The notes under the pieces were generated by a model. The model did no database searches. It was not told the DNA's origin and was given only the letters and a program-made list of their open reading frames with translations. A program made the position numbers and the translations under genes. 9,758 nucleotides of DNA, taken from positions 1-9,758 of the forward strand of contig JAHFCY010000118.1 of assembly GCA_023249255.1 (NCBI GenBank), written 5' to 3'. This stretch comes from Candidatus Lindowiibacteriota bacterium (GTDB lineage Bacteria > Lindowbacteria > 2-12-FULL-62-27). Position 1 is the first letter of the stretch. Each line of letters begins with the position of its first letter. Shown one piece after another: positions 1 to 7,710 of this stretch.

Positions 1-701
1 AAGACAACGACCGCCGCCGGCAATTTCGATTTCAGCCCGGCCCGATTTTCCATTCAATCGTTCTGGCTGATGAAATCAACCGCACGCCTCCGAAAACCCA
101 GGCGGCGCTTCTTGAGGCCATGCAGGAGCGCAAAGTCACCGTCGCTGGAACCGATTATCCGCTCTCCGATCTGTTTTTCGTCCTCGCTACGCAAAATCCG
201 ATCGAACAGGAGGGAACCTACCCGTTGCCGGAAGCTCAGCTCGACCGGTTTTTGTTCTGCCTGCGCGTGAATTATCCGAACGAGGACGAGGAGAAGCGGA
301 TCCTGTCGCAGGAAAGCTCCGTGCCGGCCGCGCCGATCCGGCCGGTGGTGTCGGCGGATGAGATCAAACACTTTCAGCGCCAGGCCCGTGAAATCATCGT
401 CGCTGAAAGTCTCGTCGCGTCGGTGGTCCGCGTCCTGCGCGAAAGCAGGCCCGATGTATCGTCGATCCCGGAAATTCGCCGGCATGTCCGCCTCGGCGTC
501 GGCACCCGCGCCGGAGCGTTTCTGCTGACGGCGGCCAAAGCCCGCGCGCTTCTGGCCGACCGGCCGCACGTCACGCCGGACGACATTCGCGCCGTCGCTC
601 CGCCCGTCCTCTCGCACCGGATCCTCATGGATTTCACGGCCGAGGCCGAGGGAGTCAAATCGTCGCAGATCATAGACCGGCTGGTTTCGCTAATTGCTTG
701 A
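1..701 (+). CDS. MoxR-family AAA+ ATPase, 5' end missing
   Basis: The reading frame is open from base 3 at the left edge, so the N-terminus, including the Walker A loop, lies outside the window; about 232 residues remain. Visible in order are the Walker B segment IVLADEINR followed by the MoxR signature PPKTQAALLEAM, the sensor-1 strand LATQNP, the signature IEQEGTYPLPEAQLDRF, and a C-terminal lid helix beginning GVGTRAG (sensor-2 position, usually GASPRA in this family). MoxR ATPases are cytoplasmic ring-forming AAA+ proteins thought to act as chaperones or metal-insertion factors for partners with vWA domains. The next gene overlaps its stop by 4 nt (TTGA), so the two are probably translationally coupled, and vWA proteins follow downstream. 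The family call is firm; the substrate is unknown. Confidence 0.96.
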   Translation, partial: DNDRRRQFRFQPGPIFHSIVLADEINRTPPKTQAALLEAMQERKVTVAGTDYPLSDLFFVLATQNPIEQEGTYPLPEAQLDRFLFCLRVNYPNEDEEKRILSQESSVPAAPIRPVVSADEIKHFQRQAREIIVAESLVASVVRVLRESRPDVSSIPEIRRHVRLGVGTRAGAFLLTAAKARALLADRPHVTPDDIRAVAPPVLSHRILMDFTAEAEGVKSSQIIDRLVSLIA

Positions 702-1576
702 GCGAACAATCCCTCAAGTCTTCCGCCCGAATTCTTTTTGAATCCATTGTCGGCCTGAAAGTCCGCCCGAGATTTTGCCGTGCGGAAGGTCCGTCCGGCC
801 TTCATCGGTCTCCCCAGCGTGGAGAGACGGTCGAATTTTCCGAATACAAACCCTATGCGCCGGGCGTGGAACTGCGGTTTGTGGACTGGAAACTATACGC
901 GCGGACGGACAGGCTGTTCGTCAAATCGTTTTGCGACGAGCGTGCGTCCAGGTTTTTGGTCGTCTGCGACGACAGCGAATCGATGCGGTATCCGAAGGAT
1001 GGGCCGATGAAGATCCAGTTGGCCGGAGAACTGGCCCTCGGTCTCGCCTTTCTCGCCGTCCGGCGCCAGAAGGATGCCCTCCACCTGACCGCGCTGTCTC
1101 AAGTGTCCGGTGATGATCTGTCGGAATCCCAACCGCTTGGCGGAATTTTCGTGGGGATCGAGCGCATTTTGAATGAGGCGAAATCCAGCGCGACTTCGGC
1201 GCCTCTTCTCGAATCCCTGTCGAATCTCGATCTGCGGTATCCGACGACGATTATCGTGATTTCCGATTTATACGAACAACCCGGCGAGGTGTTGAACTGG
1301 AGCCTTCGGATGCGCCATCGCGGCCATGAATGCTGGTTCTTGCAGACGCTGTCCAGGGAGGAAATTGCGCTTCCGTTCGAAAGTCTGAGAAATTTCGTCG
1401 ACGTCGAAACCGGCCATAAACTTCAGCTCGATCCCCGGGCAATCCGGTCGCATTACAGCCGCGCCCTGCATGACCACATCTCCGGATTGAAGGCTCTTGC
1501 GGCTCACGGCCGGTACGCCCTCGGCATCGTCGGCCAGGATCCGGCGGTCATCCTCAAACGGTTCCTGACGGATTGA
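698..1576 (+). CDS. DUF58 domain protein (vWA-like MoxR partner)
   Basis: A 292-residue protein starting at TTG, whose first three bases plus the next A form the TTGA overlap with the MoxR stop. Residues 35-80 carry the DUF58 hallmark: GLHRSPQRG, then VEFSEYKPYAPG, then RFVDWKLYARTDRLFVKSF. The usual PGDD of this motif is PGVE here. A vWA-type fold follows with an intact-looking metal-site motif D91-D-S-E-S95 and the later strand TTIIVISD ending in Asp190. No transmembrane segment is visible, so it is probably cytoplasmic or membrane-associated. DUF58 proteins almost always sit beside MoxR ATPases, as here, and are taken to be their direct partners. No biochemical activity is assigned to the family. 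Confidence is high for the family and the start is well supported by the overlap. Confidence 0.95.
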   Translation: MSEQSLKSSARILFESIVGLKVRPRFCRAEGPSGLHRSPQRGETVEFSEYKPYAPGVELRFVDWKLYARTDRLFVKSFCDERASRFLVVCDDSESMRYPKDGPMKIQLAGELALGLAFLAVRRQKDALHLTALSQVSGDDLSESQPLGGIFVGIERILNEAKSSATSAPLLESLSNLDLRYPTTIIVISDLYEQPGEVLNWSLRMRHRGHECWFLQTLSREEIALPFESLRNFVDVETGHKLQLDPRAIRSHYSRALHDHISGLKALAAHGRYALGIVGQDPAVILKRFLTD

Positions 1577-1597
1577 CGCGCCACAGATGATCCATCC

Positions 1598-3550
1598 ATG
1601 ATTTTTTCGTTCCCCACTTTTTTGCCGTGGATTGCCGCGGCGTTTCTCCCATGGATTCTCCATCTGTTTTTATTCCGGAAAGCCGAGACGTTGCGGTTCC
1701 CCTCGCTCTATTTTTTGAAACAATGCTATGGCTGGTCAAATCGCCTGAAATGGCAGCGCCTCCTCCTCTTGCTCACGCGTTCCGCCCTGATGCTCTATTT
1801 CATCCTCGGCTTGCTTGGCCCCAGTTTCGAACGCGCCGCCGTCCCGAGCGGTTCGGCGGTGAACGGGTCGATTCTGTTCGTGCTGGACGACCGGCCGGCC
1901 ATGAAAATGAACGTGATGGCAAAGTCTGAATCGTTTTTTGAAAAATACAGGCAGGCGCTGATTGAGGAGCTGGAACACCGGCCGCATACGCAGGAGGTCG
2001 CGGCGGTTCCCCTCTCGGATTTGGCGGTTCCGGCGTCGATCCGGTTTGACTCGCCTCGCACGGCGATCGCCAAAATCCGAACGGCGGCCGTCTATTCCCT
2101 GGCCGTTCCGGCGGAAGAATATCTGCGCACATCTTCCGAACGACTGCGGTGTACCGTTCTGTTTTTCAGCCCGTTCCGGCTGGACATCAAGGATCCGAAA
2201 ATTTTGCGCGTCGGACCAAATTCCGCGCCTCAACCCAACGTGACGATGCTGTCGTTGAAATCGCCCACTGGCGCATTGGCGGGCCAGCCGGTTCCCCTCG
2301 AGGCGGCATTGGTCGATCCCTACGGCAGACCCGCCGACGCGATGGTCCGGTTTCAATTGGACACGCAGGAACTGGCCGTCGTGCCGGCCGAACGGGGACA
2401 CGCCGCGTTCGTCATGACGGGAGCGGCCGAAGGACGCCATCTGATCACGGCCGAAATTCTCCAGTCGGCGCCGGATGGATATCCCGACGACGATGCCCGG
2501 ACCGCCCAGATTGTGATCACGTCGGACCGCAAAGTCGGCGTTGCGTCCGGGACGTTGCCGAAAGCGTTCCAGGCGGCGCTTCAGGCGTTCGATCCGTCGT
2601 TTTCTCCATCGGAGGATGACGCATCCGCGTCCGGCCGATCCACAATTGTTCTTCGGTCCGAAAAACAGTGGGATCAGATCCGCCGCGTAATCCTGATCGA
2701 TGCGCCTGATGTCGCCCCGCCGGTGATCCGGAAAACGCTGGCCCGCGGCGCCGACATCGTCATATTTTCCGACGCGTGGGAATCTCGAACCGTGCAATGG
2801 CCCTATTCATTTCAGATGTCGATGACCGGCGATGCGTCGGTCGTGTCGCTCGACGCCTCCACGCTGTTCCAGATCGCCGGCGCGCCTGACGGATATTCCG
2901 ATTATTCTTCGTCCGCCACGCCGAATCGATATCTCAACGTCGTGCGAAAACTCAAATTGACGCCCCGGCCCGGCGATGTCGTTCTCGCCTCATTCACAGA
3001 CGGTCTTCCCGCCATCGTCCGCCGTCCGGTTGATCACGGATCGATCACGTTCGTCGCATTTTCAATCGACGATCCGTTTTTTCAGAGCAATCCCGCGTAT
3101 CTGCTTTTCGCGCAGAAACTCATCACGCTTTCGGAGCCGCAGTCTCCGGCCGTTCCCGCAAATTCGCGCGAGCCTCTGTTTGCGGCGATCCCGCTTCGCT
3201 CCGGCGCCGGCATTCCGCTCGGATCCGCCGCTCCCGCAGGTCCTGTTCGTTTAACGCAGGGGTCCGTCTCCGCCGTCTTGAGCCTCGGATACACGGGAGG
3301 TTCGTTTTTCGCCGAATTGCCATCGCCGGCTCCGTCCGCGGGGTTGTACCATCTGCTCGTTGCCGACGAAGAACGAGGCCTCGTCTTTCTTCATCCGGCC
3401 CCGCCGCCGCAGGTCGCACTGGCTGCAGACGCTGATTCGGGCCGGCAGCGATTCGAGATGGAATCGTTCTTTTTCTGGATCGCGATTTTGCTCATGGCCG
3501 TGGAACTTCTCTTGCTCCGCCAGATGAGGTCTCCGTCGTATGCATCTTGA
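1598..3550 (+). CDS. BatA-type membrane protein with degenerate vWA domain
   Basis: A 650-residue protein. The N-terminus matches the BatA / aerotolerance N-terminal region: a hydrophobic segment at residues 4-26 (FPTFLPWIAAAFLPWILHLF), a cytoplasmic loop with TLRFPSLYFLKQ, then a second membrane segment at about 55-74. A vWA-like strand follows (SILFVLDDRPAM, about 91-102), but the expected metal-binding DxSxS reads D-D-R-P-A, and the later strand that should end in SD(G/L) reads TVLFFSPF. The metal site therefore looks lost. A large extracytoplasmic region follows, including GDVVLASFTDGLPAIVRR near the C-terminal third, which resembles the amidotransferase-like segment of such proteins. One membrane helix ends the chain (about 625-641, FFFWIAILLMAVELLLL). 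It starts 21 nt after the DUF58 gene with no clear ribosome-binding site, and its end overlaps the next gene by 11 nt. Confidence 0.88.
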   Translation: MIFSFPTFLPWIAAAFLPWILHLFLFRKAETLRFPSLYFLKQCYGWSNRLKWQRLLLLLTRSALMLYFILGLLGPSFERAAVPSGSAVNGSILFVLDDRPAMKMNVMAKSESFFEKYRQALIEELEHRPHTQEVAAVPLSDLAVPASIRFDSPRTAIAKIRTAAVYSLAVPAEEYLRTSSERLRCTVLFFSPFRLDIKDPKILRVGPNSAPQPNVTMLSLKSPTGALAGQPVPLEAALVDPYGRPADAMVRFQLDTQELAVVPAERGHAAFVMTGAAEGRHLITAEILQSAPDGYPDDDARTAQIVITSDRKVGVASGTLPKAFQAALQAFDPSFSPSEDDASASGRSTIVLRSEKQWDQIRRVILIDAPDVAPPVIRKTLARGADIVIFSDAWESRTVQWPYSFQMSMTGDASVVSLDASTLFQIAGAPDGYSDYSSSATPNRYLNVVRKLKLTPRPGDVVLASFTDGLPAIVRRPVDHGSITFVAFSIDDPFFQSNPAYLLFAQKLITLSEPQSPAVPANSREPLFAAIPLRSGAGIPLGSAAPAGPVRLTQGSVSAVLSLGYTGGSFFAELPSPAPSAGLYHLLVADEERGLVFLHPAPPPQVALAADADSGRQRFEMESFFFWIAILLMAVELLLLRQMRSPSYAS

Positions 3551-5504
3551 ATTTTTGAGCGACCGCAAGAGTTTCGTGCTTCTGATGACGGCCCTGGCCG
3601 CGCTGGCCGTGCTGGCGGCGGCATTTGTGTATCCCCGGCCGGTGTTGCGGCGGCTCTTTGCGGTCCGCGCCGCTGTGATTTTCCTGTTTTTTTTCGGCGC
3701 CATTTCCCTCACCGCTGTCTATCCCGCCGCACGCACGCATGAGGCCACGCTCTATGTGATGGTCGACCGCTCGGTCAGCATGGATCAGAAGCCGCCGTCC
3801 GGCGGATCAAGATCTCCCCAAGAGACGGCTTCGGAATATCTGGCCCGCCTCAAAGACGCCTGCGACTCGGCCGGCGCAAATTTACAGGTTCTCTATTTCG
3901 CTGAACAGGCGTCGGACCAGATGTCGCAGATCGGCCGCCGGACAACGACACAGCTCTCGCCGGCTTTCTCGCTCCTCCTCGACCGGACGACAGCCCCGGG
4001 TCAGGCTGGATCTGCGCGGGCGATTTTGTTGTCCGATGGCGCGGCCGCCGACGAGCCGATGATCGAACCGTATTTGACTGCCCTCAATGAGCGCGGCCTT
4101 CCGGTGGACGTGATGTCCATCGAGGAGGCCGGCGAGGCCGGCGCGCCGAAATTATTTTTCCGGACTCCTGCGCCCAGCGTATCGACGGTCGGTGAAAGCA
4201 TTCCGATAGATATCGGAGTCGTCTCGTCGACGTCGGTCAGACTCACGGTCCTGGAAGGGAACACGCCGGCGGCGGACCGGACGGTTCAGAATCCGGCGGA
4301 GTTATCCTCCATTTATTTTGTTCCCAAAACGCCGGGCCTTCGCACGATCGTGGTCACCGCGCAAAATCAGCAGGGATCGACACGGGCTCAATTTCGGATG
4401 AAAGTTCTGCCGCGCCTCCTGCTTGAGCTGGAAGGTCAGCCGTCCTGGGATGCCCGGTTTTTTCTTGTCAGCGCGTCCCGGCGTCCCGGCGTATCGGTTC
4501 GGGGCCGTTGGGGCTCGCCGCCGTCATCCGATACGCAGTCGGTCGTCGTCTATTTTGGCGGACACGATATTTCACAACCGCCCGCTTCGCCTGTGATTTT
4601 CTGGGCGCAGTCGGAAATGCGGGGTGAGAATCGCGGCATTCGCTGGCTCGGCCGCCAGTCGGGATCATGGATGCCAACCACTGCGTCCGATCCGCGTCTG
4701 CGCGCGTCCGGCCGCCTCCAGCCGCTTTCGGGCCGCCAAAAAATTCTCCTCGATCTCGGATGGACGGTGCTCGATCGATATCCCGACGACATGCCGTTTC
4801 TGGCCGAACGCACGGATACGTCAGCGTCTTTGGCTTTTCTCGTGAACGGTGAGGGACTCTGGCGCTGGTGGCTCAATCCGGTGCTCGCGTCGGCCGATCC
4901 CCTCTCGGCCTCATCGCCCGCCTACGAGGCTGTTGTGGACCGGATCATCCAATGGGCGCGCCGGGCGGCCTTTCCGCCGGCAGAATTATTTTCTGTTCAG
5001 GAATCGGGACAGATGGGCGTGGCCATGGAATTTCTTGCTCTGTTTTCAATCGCCCCGCGGTCTGCGCCGCCACTCACCGTCGTTTCTCCGGATGGATCGC
5101 GCGAACAGGTGTACGGCGTGGGTACATCCGCAATCCGCTATTCGTATGTCCCGCGTCGCGCCGGCACGTATCAGGCGGTCCTATCGGCCGGATCGCTTCA
5201 GCCGGCAACGGCGGTGTTTGACGTGTCCGACGTTCCGTTTGATGTGGCTCATCCCGAACCCCGGCCGGATCTTCTCCGCCATATCGCCGGCAGAACGGGC
5301 GGCCGCCTCCTCGCCTCGAGTCACGATCGCATGAACCGCCCGATGAATGCCGACGCGCTTCTTTCGGAAATTCACGCGCTCGCCGCCACGCCCATCCGGG
5401 CCGCTGACCTGCGCGTGCGATTGACCGAGACACCGGCGTTTTTCGCGGCTCTCATCCTCCTCTTCGCCGTCCTCTGGACGCTCGAATCCAAATGGATCCG
5501 TTGA
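3540..5504 (+). CDS. membrane-anchored vWA domain protein, intact MIDAS
   Basis: A 654-residue protein. Two N-terminal membrane segments (about 11-29 and 42-60) are followed by a vWA domain at about 70-195. Its metal-ion-dependent adhesion site is intact: VDRSVSM gives D76-x-S78-x-S80, and ILLSDGAA supplies Asp166. Beyond lie beta-rich, Ig-like stretches (about 205-300 and 520-585), a middle region resembling the amidotransferase-like domain of such proteins (SVVVYFGGHDISQ), and a C-terminal membrane helix (about 632-648) ending in SKWIR. A GAGG at 3526-3529 lies 10 nt before the ATG, which sits inside the end of the preceding gene. The paired architecture suggests it forms a membrane complex with the degenerate vWA protein upstream, serviced by the MoxR ATPase; that is inference from family context. 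Confidence 0.9.
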   Translation: MHLEFLSDRKSFVLLMTALAALAVLAAAFVYPRPVLRRLFAVRAAVIFLFFFGAISLTAVYPAARTHEATLYVMVDRSVSMDQKPPSGGSRSPQETASEYLARLKDACDSAGANLQVLYFAEQASDQMSQIGRRTTTQLSPAFSLLLDRTTAPGQAGSARAILLSDGAAADEPMIEPYLTALNERGLPVDVMSIEEAGEAGAPKLFFRTPAPSVSTVGESIPIDIGVVSSTSVRLTVLEGNTPAADRTVQNPAELSSIYFVPKTPGLRTIVVTAQNQQGSTRAQFRMKVLPRLLLELEGQPSWDARFFLVSASRRPGVSVRGRWGSPPSSDTQSVVVYFGGHDISQPPASPVIFWAQSEMRGENRGIRWLGRQSGSWMPTTASDPRLRASGRLQPLSGRQKILLDLGWTVLDRYPDDMPFLAERTDTSASLAFLVNGEGLWRWWLNPVLASADPLSASSPAYEAVVDRIIQWARRAAFPPAELFSVQESGQMGVAMEFLALFSIAPRSAPPLTVVSPDGSREQVYGVGTSAIRYSYVPRRAGTYQAVLSAGSLQPATAVFDVSDVPFDVAHPEPRPDLLRHIAGRTGGRLLASSHDRMNRPMNADALLSEIHALAATPIRAADLRVRLTETPAFFAALILLFAVLWTLESKWIR

Positions 5505-6247
5505 ACCGGGTGGGACATGACAAACGCCGTCTCTCACGGGAACATCCTTATCCTGTCTGTGTTGGTCTGAGGTGGTCTGTGTCTGTCTGTGGCTCGGTTT
5601 TGATCTTGTTGCTTTCTCTTAATATTTTTGTTCCTCCCTTTGCTTTCGCCTCCGAGCTCCCCGGATTCGCCCGCCTCGCCTACGACGGCGGCGGCGATTG
5701 GTACAACGATCCCGGCATCCTCGAAAATTTGCACCGCTACGCCCAGCAGAACACGGGATTCGCTTTCGACCCGCTCGAACAGTCGGTGCGCCTGGGCGAT
5801 CCGGATCTCGCCGAACATCCGTTTCTCTACATGACCGGCCACGGCAACATCAAATTTTCAGAGGATGACATCAGGCGCCTTCGAGCCTATCTCCTCGCCG
5901 GCGGCTTTCTCTACGCGGATGATGATTTCGGCATGGATGAGGCATTCCGCCGCGAGATGAAAAAGGTTTTTCCGGAAAAGGCATGGATCGAGCTTCCCAA
6001 AACACATCCACTTTTTTCAGCCTATTTTCAATTCCCCACCGGCGCGCCCAAAATTCACAAGCATTACGGCGGCCCTCCGCGCGTGCTTGCGCTCATGGAA
6101 GGTGACCGGATTCTGGTGCTCTACACCTTTGACACCAACATCAGCGATGGCTGGGCCGATCCCGAAGTTCACGGCGACCCGAAGGAAATCCGGGAGGCCG
6201 CCCTTCAGTTCGGCGTCAATATTCTTCTCTTGCCCCTGACCCGTTAG
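5492..6247 (+). CDS. exported DUF4159 domain protein
   Basis: From ATG 5492 this is a 251-residue protein with a hydrophobic signal segment at about 34-52 and a probable cleavage after AFA (residues 51-53). The rest is a DUF4159 domain: LAYDGGGDWYNDP, then HPFLYMTGHGNIKFS, LRAYLLAGGFLYADDDFG, FRREMKKVFP and THPLFSAYF are all characteristic. No enzymatic function is established; the fold is thought to be related to amidotransferase-like or ThuA-like domains. The family often occurs in MoxR/DUF58/vWA operons, matching this position. The start is uncertain. ATG 5492 overlaps the upstream gene by 13 nt but has no ribosome-binding site. GTG 5579 has GAGG at 5569-5572 with a 6-nt spacer and would give a 222-residue protein with a short signal peptide, though one lacking positive charges at its N-terminus. 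Confidence 0.9.
   Translation: MDPLNRVGHDKRRLSREHPYPVCVGLRWSVSVCGSVLILLLSLNIFVPPFAFASELPGFARLAYDGGGDWYNDPGILENLHRYAQQNTGFAFDPLEQSVRLGDPDLAEHPFLYMTGHGNIKFSEDDIRRLRAYLLAGGFLYADDDFGMDEAFRREMKKVFPEKAWIELPKTHPLFSAYFQFPTGAPKIHKHYGGPPRVLALMEGDRILVLYTFDTNISDGWADPEVHGDPKEIREAALQFGVNILLLPLTR
5555..5594 (+). repeat. 10-bp tandem repeat, four copies (GTCTGTGnnn)
   Basis: Four consecutive 10-mers share GTCTG(T/A)G: GTCTGTGTTG at 5555, GTCTGAGGTG at 5565, GTCTGTGTCT at 5575 and GTCTGTGGCT at 5585. The period is not a multiple of three, so it does not encode a peptide repeat. It lies in the signal-peptide region of the DUF4159 gene or, if that gene starts at GTG 5579, across its start. The phrasing resembles short TCTGTG-rich 10-bp-period intergenic sequences that I recall from other environmental bacterial genomes. 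That comparison is from memory and not checked. Confidence 0.7.
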
Positions 6248-6376
6248 GAACAGGGACGTTCCATTCCGCACGGCAACAGGACGCGCCGGTTAGGCGGGAT
6301 ATCCCTCGACCCACACTGTAACGAAACAGGACAACCCGTCCATTTGGGCATTTCATGATTTTTGATGGAGTGTCAT

Positions 6377-6407
6377 GTAACAAATTGATTTCCTAAAAGT
6401 AACAAAT
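6377..6407 (+). repeat. GTAACAAAT direct repeat pair, 22 bp apart
   Basis: Two identical 9-mers, GTAACAAAT at 6377-6385 and 6399-6407, start 22 bp apart, about two DNA helical turns. A related GTAACGAAA lies at 6318-6326. They occur in the AT-rich part of the spacer before the histidine kinase gene and overlap the promoter candidate. This arrangement could be a protein-binding site, but nothing in the sequence identifies the protein. Confidence 0.4.
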
Positions 6408-6412
6408 ATTCT
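6385..6412 (+). promoter_or_regulatory. weak sigma-70-like promoter candidate for the kinase/regulator operon
   Basis: TTGATT (6385-6390) and TATTCT (6407-6412) are separated by 16 bp, and each matches 4 of 6 consensus positions. The pair lies in an AT-rich island (roughly 6340-6450) in otherwise GC-rich DNA, 47 bp before the ATG of the kinase gene. The spacer 6248-6459 has no supported gene and no convincing terminator after the DUF4159 stop. The call rests mainly on base composition and position. Confidence 0.3.
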
Positions 6413-6459
6413 CTGTTTTTCCTGCGCTCAGTGAATTCTATTTGCTCAATTCCATTGGG

Positions 6460-7710
6460 ATGATCACGCAATCGGAATTTCGGCGAAAGGTGATCGTGGG
6501 GTGGATTGCCCTGCAGATTTCCATTTTCGGAGTTGCGTCCTATTGGGGACTGTACCGGATCCATCAACTCATGGAACGGCAGATGGTGGAGGGTATCCAG
6601 CGGCATCTGACTCGGATCGCCACTCTGGTGTCCCGCGGGGAATTGCCCCTGCAAAATGTCGTTACAGCCGCCGGGATTCATCCGAGGGTGATCCGGGCGA
6701 GGATCGAAAAATTACCCGACACGTCCCGGATGTCGGGCGGGACGCCGCCGGGATCGAACGGCGTGAACATCCGAGTCATTCAAGAAGGAACCGGAGTCTT
6801 CCACGATTTCAGTCATGTCTATGAAGGCTCGGTACCGCTCAACGGCGGCGCTGAAAAGTTCGTCGCCATTTACGAAACCTCGGACGTCAATTCCGCCTTC
6901 GCTCGAAGTTCCAAAGCGCTCATCGAGACCCTCGGTATCCTGCTCGTTCTTTCCACCCTCTGCGCGGGCTGGGTCTATCGGGCGCTGGAGCGGAAAGTCG
7001 AGGAACGGACGAAGGAGCTGATGCGGACGCACGAGGAGCTGGCGCAGGCGGAGAAGATGGCGGTGCTGGGAGAGATGGCGGCCGAATTGGCCCACGAAAT
7101 TCGAAATCCCCTCGCCGGCATCCGCCATGCCGTGGAATTTCTATCGTCCAGACATGGGGATTCGTCGAGCCGAAATGAAATGTCGAAACTGTCTCTGACC
7201 GGATTGGATCGGATCGAGCGGATGATTTCGAGCACATTGACCCTGGTCAAGCAGGGGACTCGCAATCCGGAACGGCTGTCCGTCACGAAAGTCTCACTAA
7301 CGGATCTGATTCGGCAGGCCGCGTCGGAAATGGGATTGAACCGGCAGGTGACGGTAACGACAAACGGCGGAAATTCCCATTCGGCATTTGTCGACCGCGA
7401 CGCGACGATCCAGATTTTGTCAAATCTTTTCCGCAACGCCGCCGATGTTTCGAAGGGAGAAGCAATCCTCGTCACGATTCAACACGAATCGGGAAACATC
7501 CACGTCTGCATTCAAGACAAAGGACCGGGGATTTCAGAAGTTGCCCGGGACCGGATTTTTGAGCCTTTTTTCACGACGAGACCGGGTGGGCTGGGTCTGG
7601 GGTTGGCCATCGCCCGGCACCTCGCGCGGAGTCAGAATGGCGATCTCAAAGTCGGGGATTCGGACACCGGAGGATGTTTTGTGTTGACCCTGCCCGAGGC
7701 GTCGGCATGA
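6460..7710 (+). CDS. membrane sensor histidine kinase
   Basis: A 416-residue kinase from ATG 6460; an in-frame TTG at 6442 would add six residues, and neither start has a good ribosome-binding site. A first membrane helix (about 11-29) and a second (about 154-174) flank a sensor segment of about 120 residues that I do not recognise. After a charged, coiled-coil-like linker comes the HisKA domain with the H-box LAHEIRNPLAG, where His212 is the predicted phosphorylation site. The ATP-binding domain shows the N-box LSNLFRNAAD (Asn322, Asn326), the G1 box DKGPGIS, the F-box FEPFFTTR and the G2 box GGLGLGLA. This set marks an NtrB/AtoS-like kinase. Its stop overlaps the start of an NtrC-type regulator by ATGA, so the two are cognate partners. 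Confidence 0.95.
   Translation: MITQSEFRRKVIVGWIALQISIFGVASYWGLYRIHQLMERQMVEGIQRHLTRIATLVSRGELPLQNVVTAAGIHPRVIRARIEKLPDTSRMSGGTPPGSNGVNIRVIQEGTGVFHDFSHVYEGSVPLNGGAEKFVAIYETSDVNSAFARSSKALIETLGILLVLSTLCAGWVYRALERKVEERTKELMRTHEELAQAEKMAVLGEMAAELAHEIRNPLAGIRHAVEFLSSRHGDSSSRNEMSKLSLTGLDRIERMISSTLTLVKQGTRNPERLSVTKVSLTDLIRQAASEMGLNRQVTVTTNGGNSHSAFVDRDATIQILSNLFRNAADVSKGEAILVTIQHESGNIHVCIQDKGPGISEVARDRIFEPFFTTRPGGLGLGLAIARHLARSQNGDLKVGDSDTGGCFVLTLPEASA

Noticed and set aside
1736-2797. Long antisense open frame (about 353 codons) opposite the BatA-like gene
   Set aside because: Its translation is rich in Arg, Gly and Gln with no domain or membrane pattern, and it lies wholly opposite a well-supported gene; this is typical of GC-rich antisense frames.
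6296-6305. GGGATATCCC palindrome in the spacer before the kinase gene
   Set aside because: A lone 10-bp palindrome with no T tract and no second copy nearby; not enough to call a terminator or operator.
6442-6459. TTG start for the histidine kinase
   Set aside because: It adds six residues without a ribosome-binding site. ATG 6460 is preferred by codon only, and the choice remains open.
7674-7706. Upstream ATG as the start of the response regulator
   Set aside because: Its GGAGG touches the start codon with no spacer, it adds only 11 non-conserved residues, and ATG 7707 has the usual ATGA overlap with a well-spaced GAGG.
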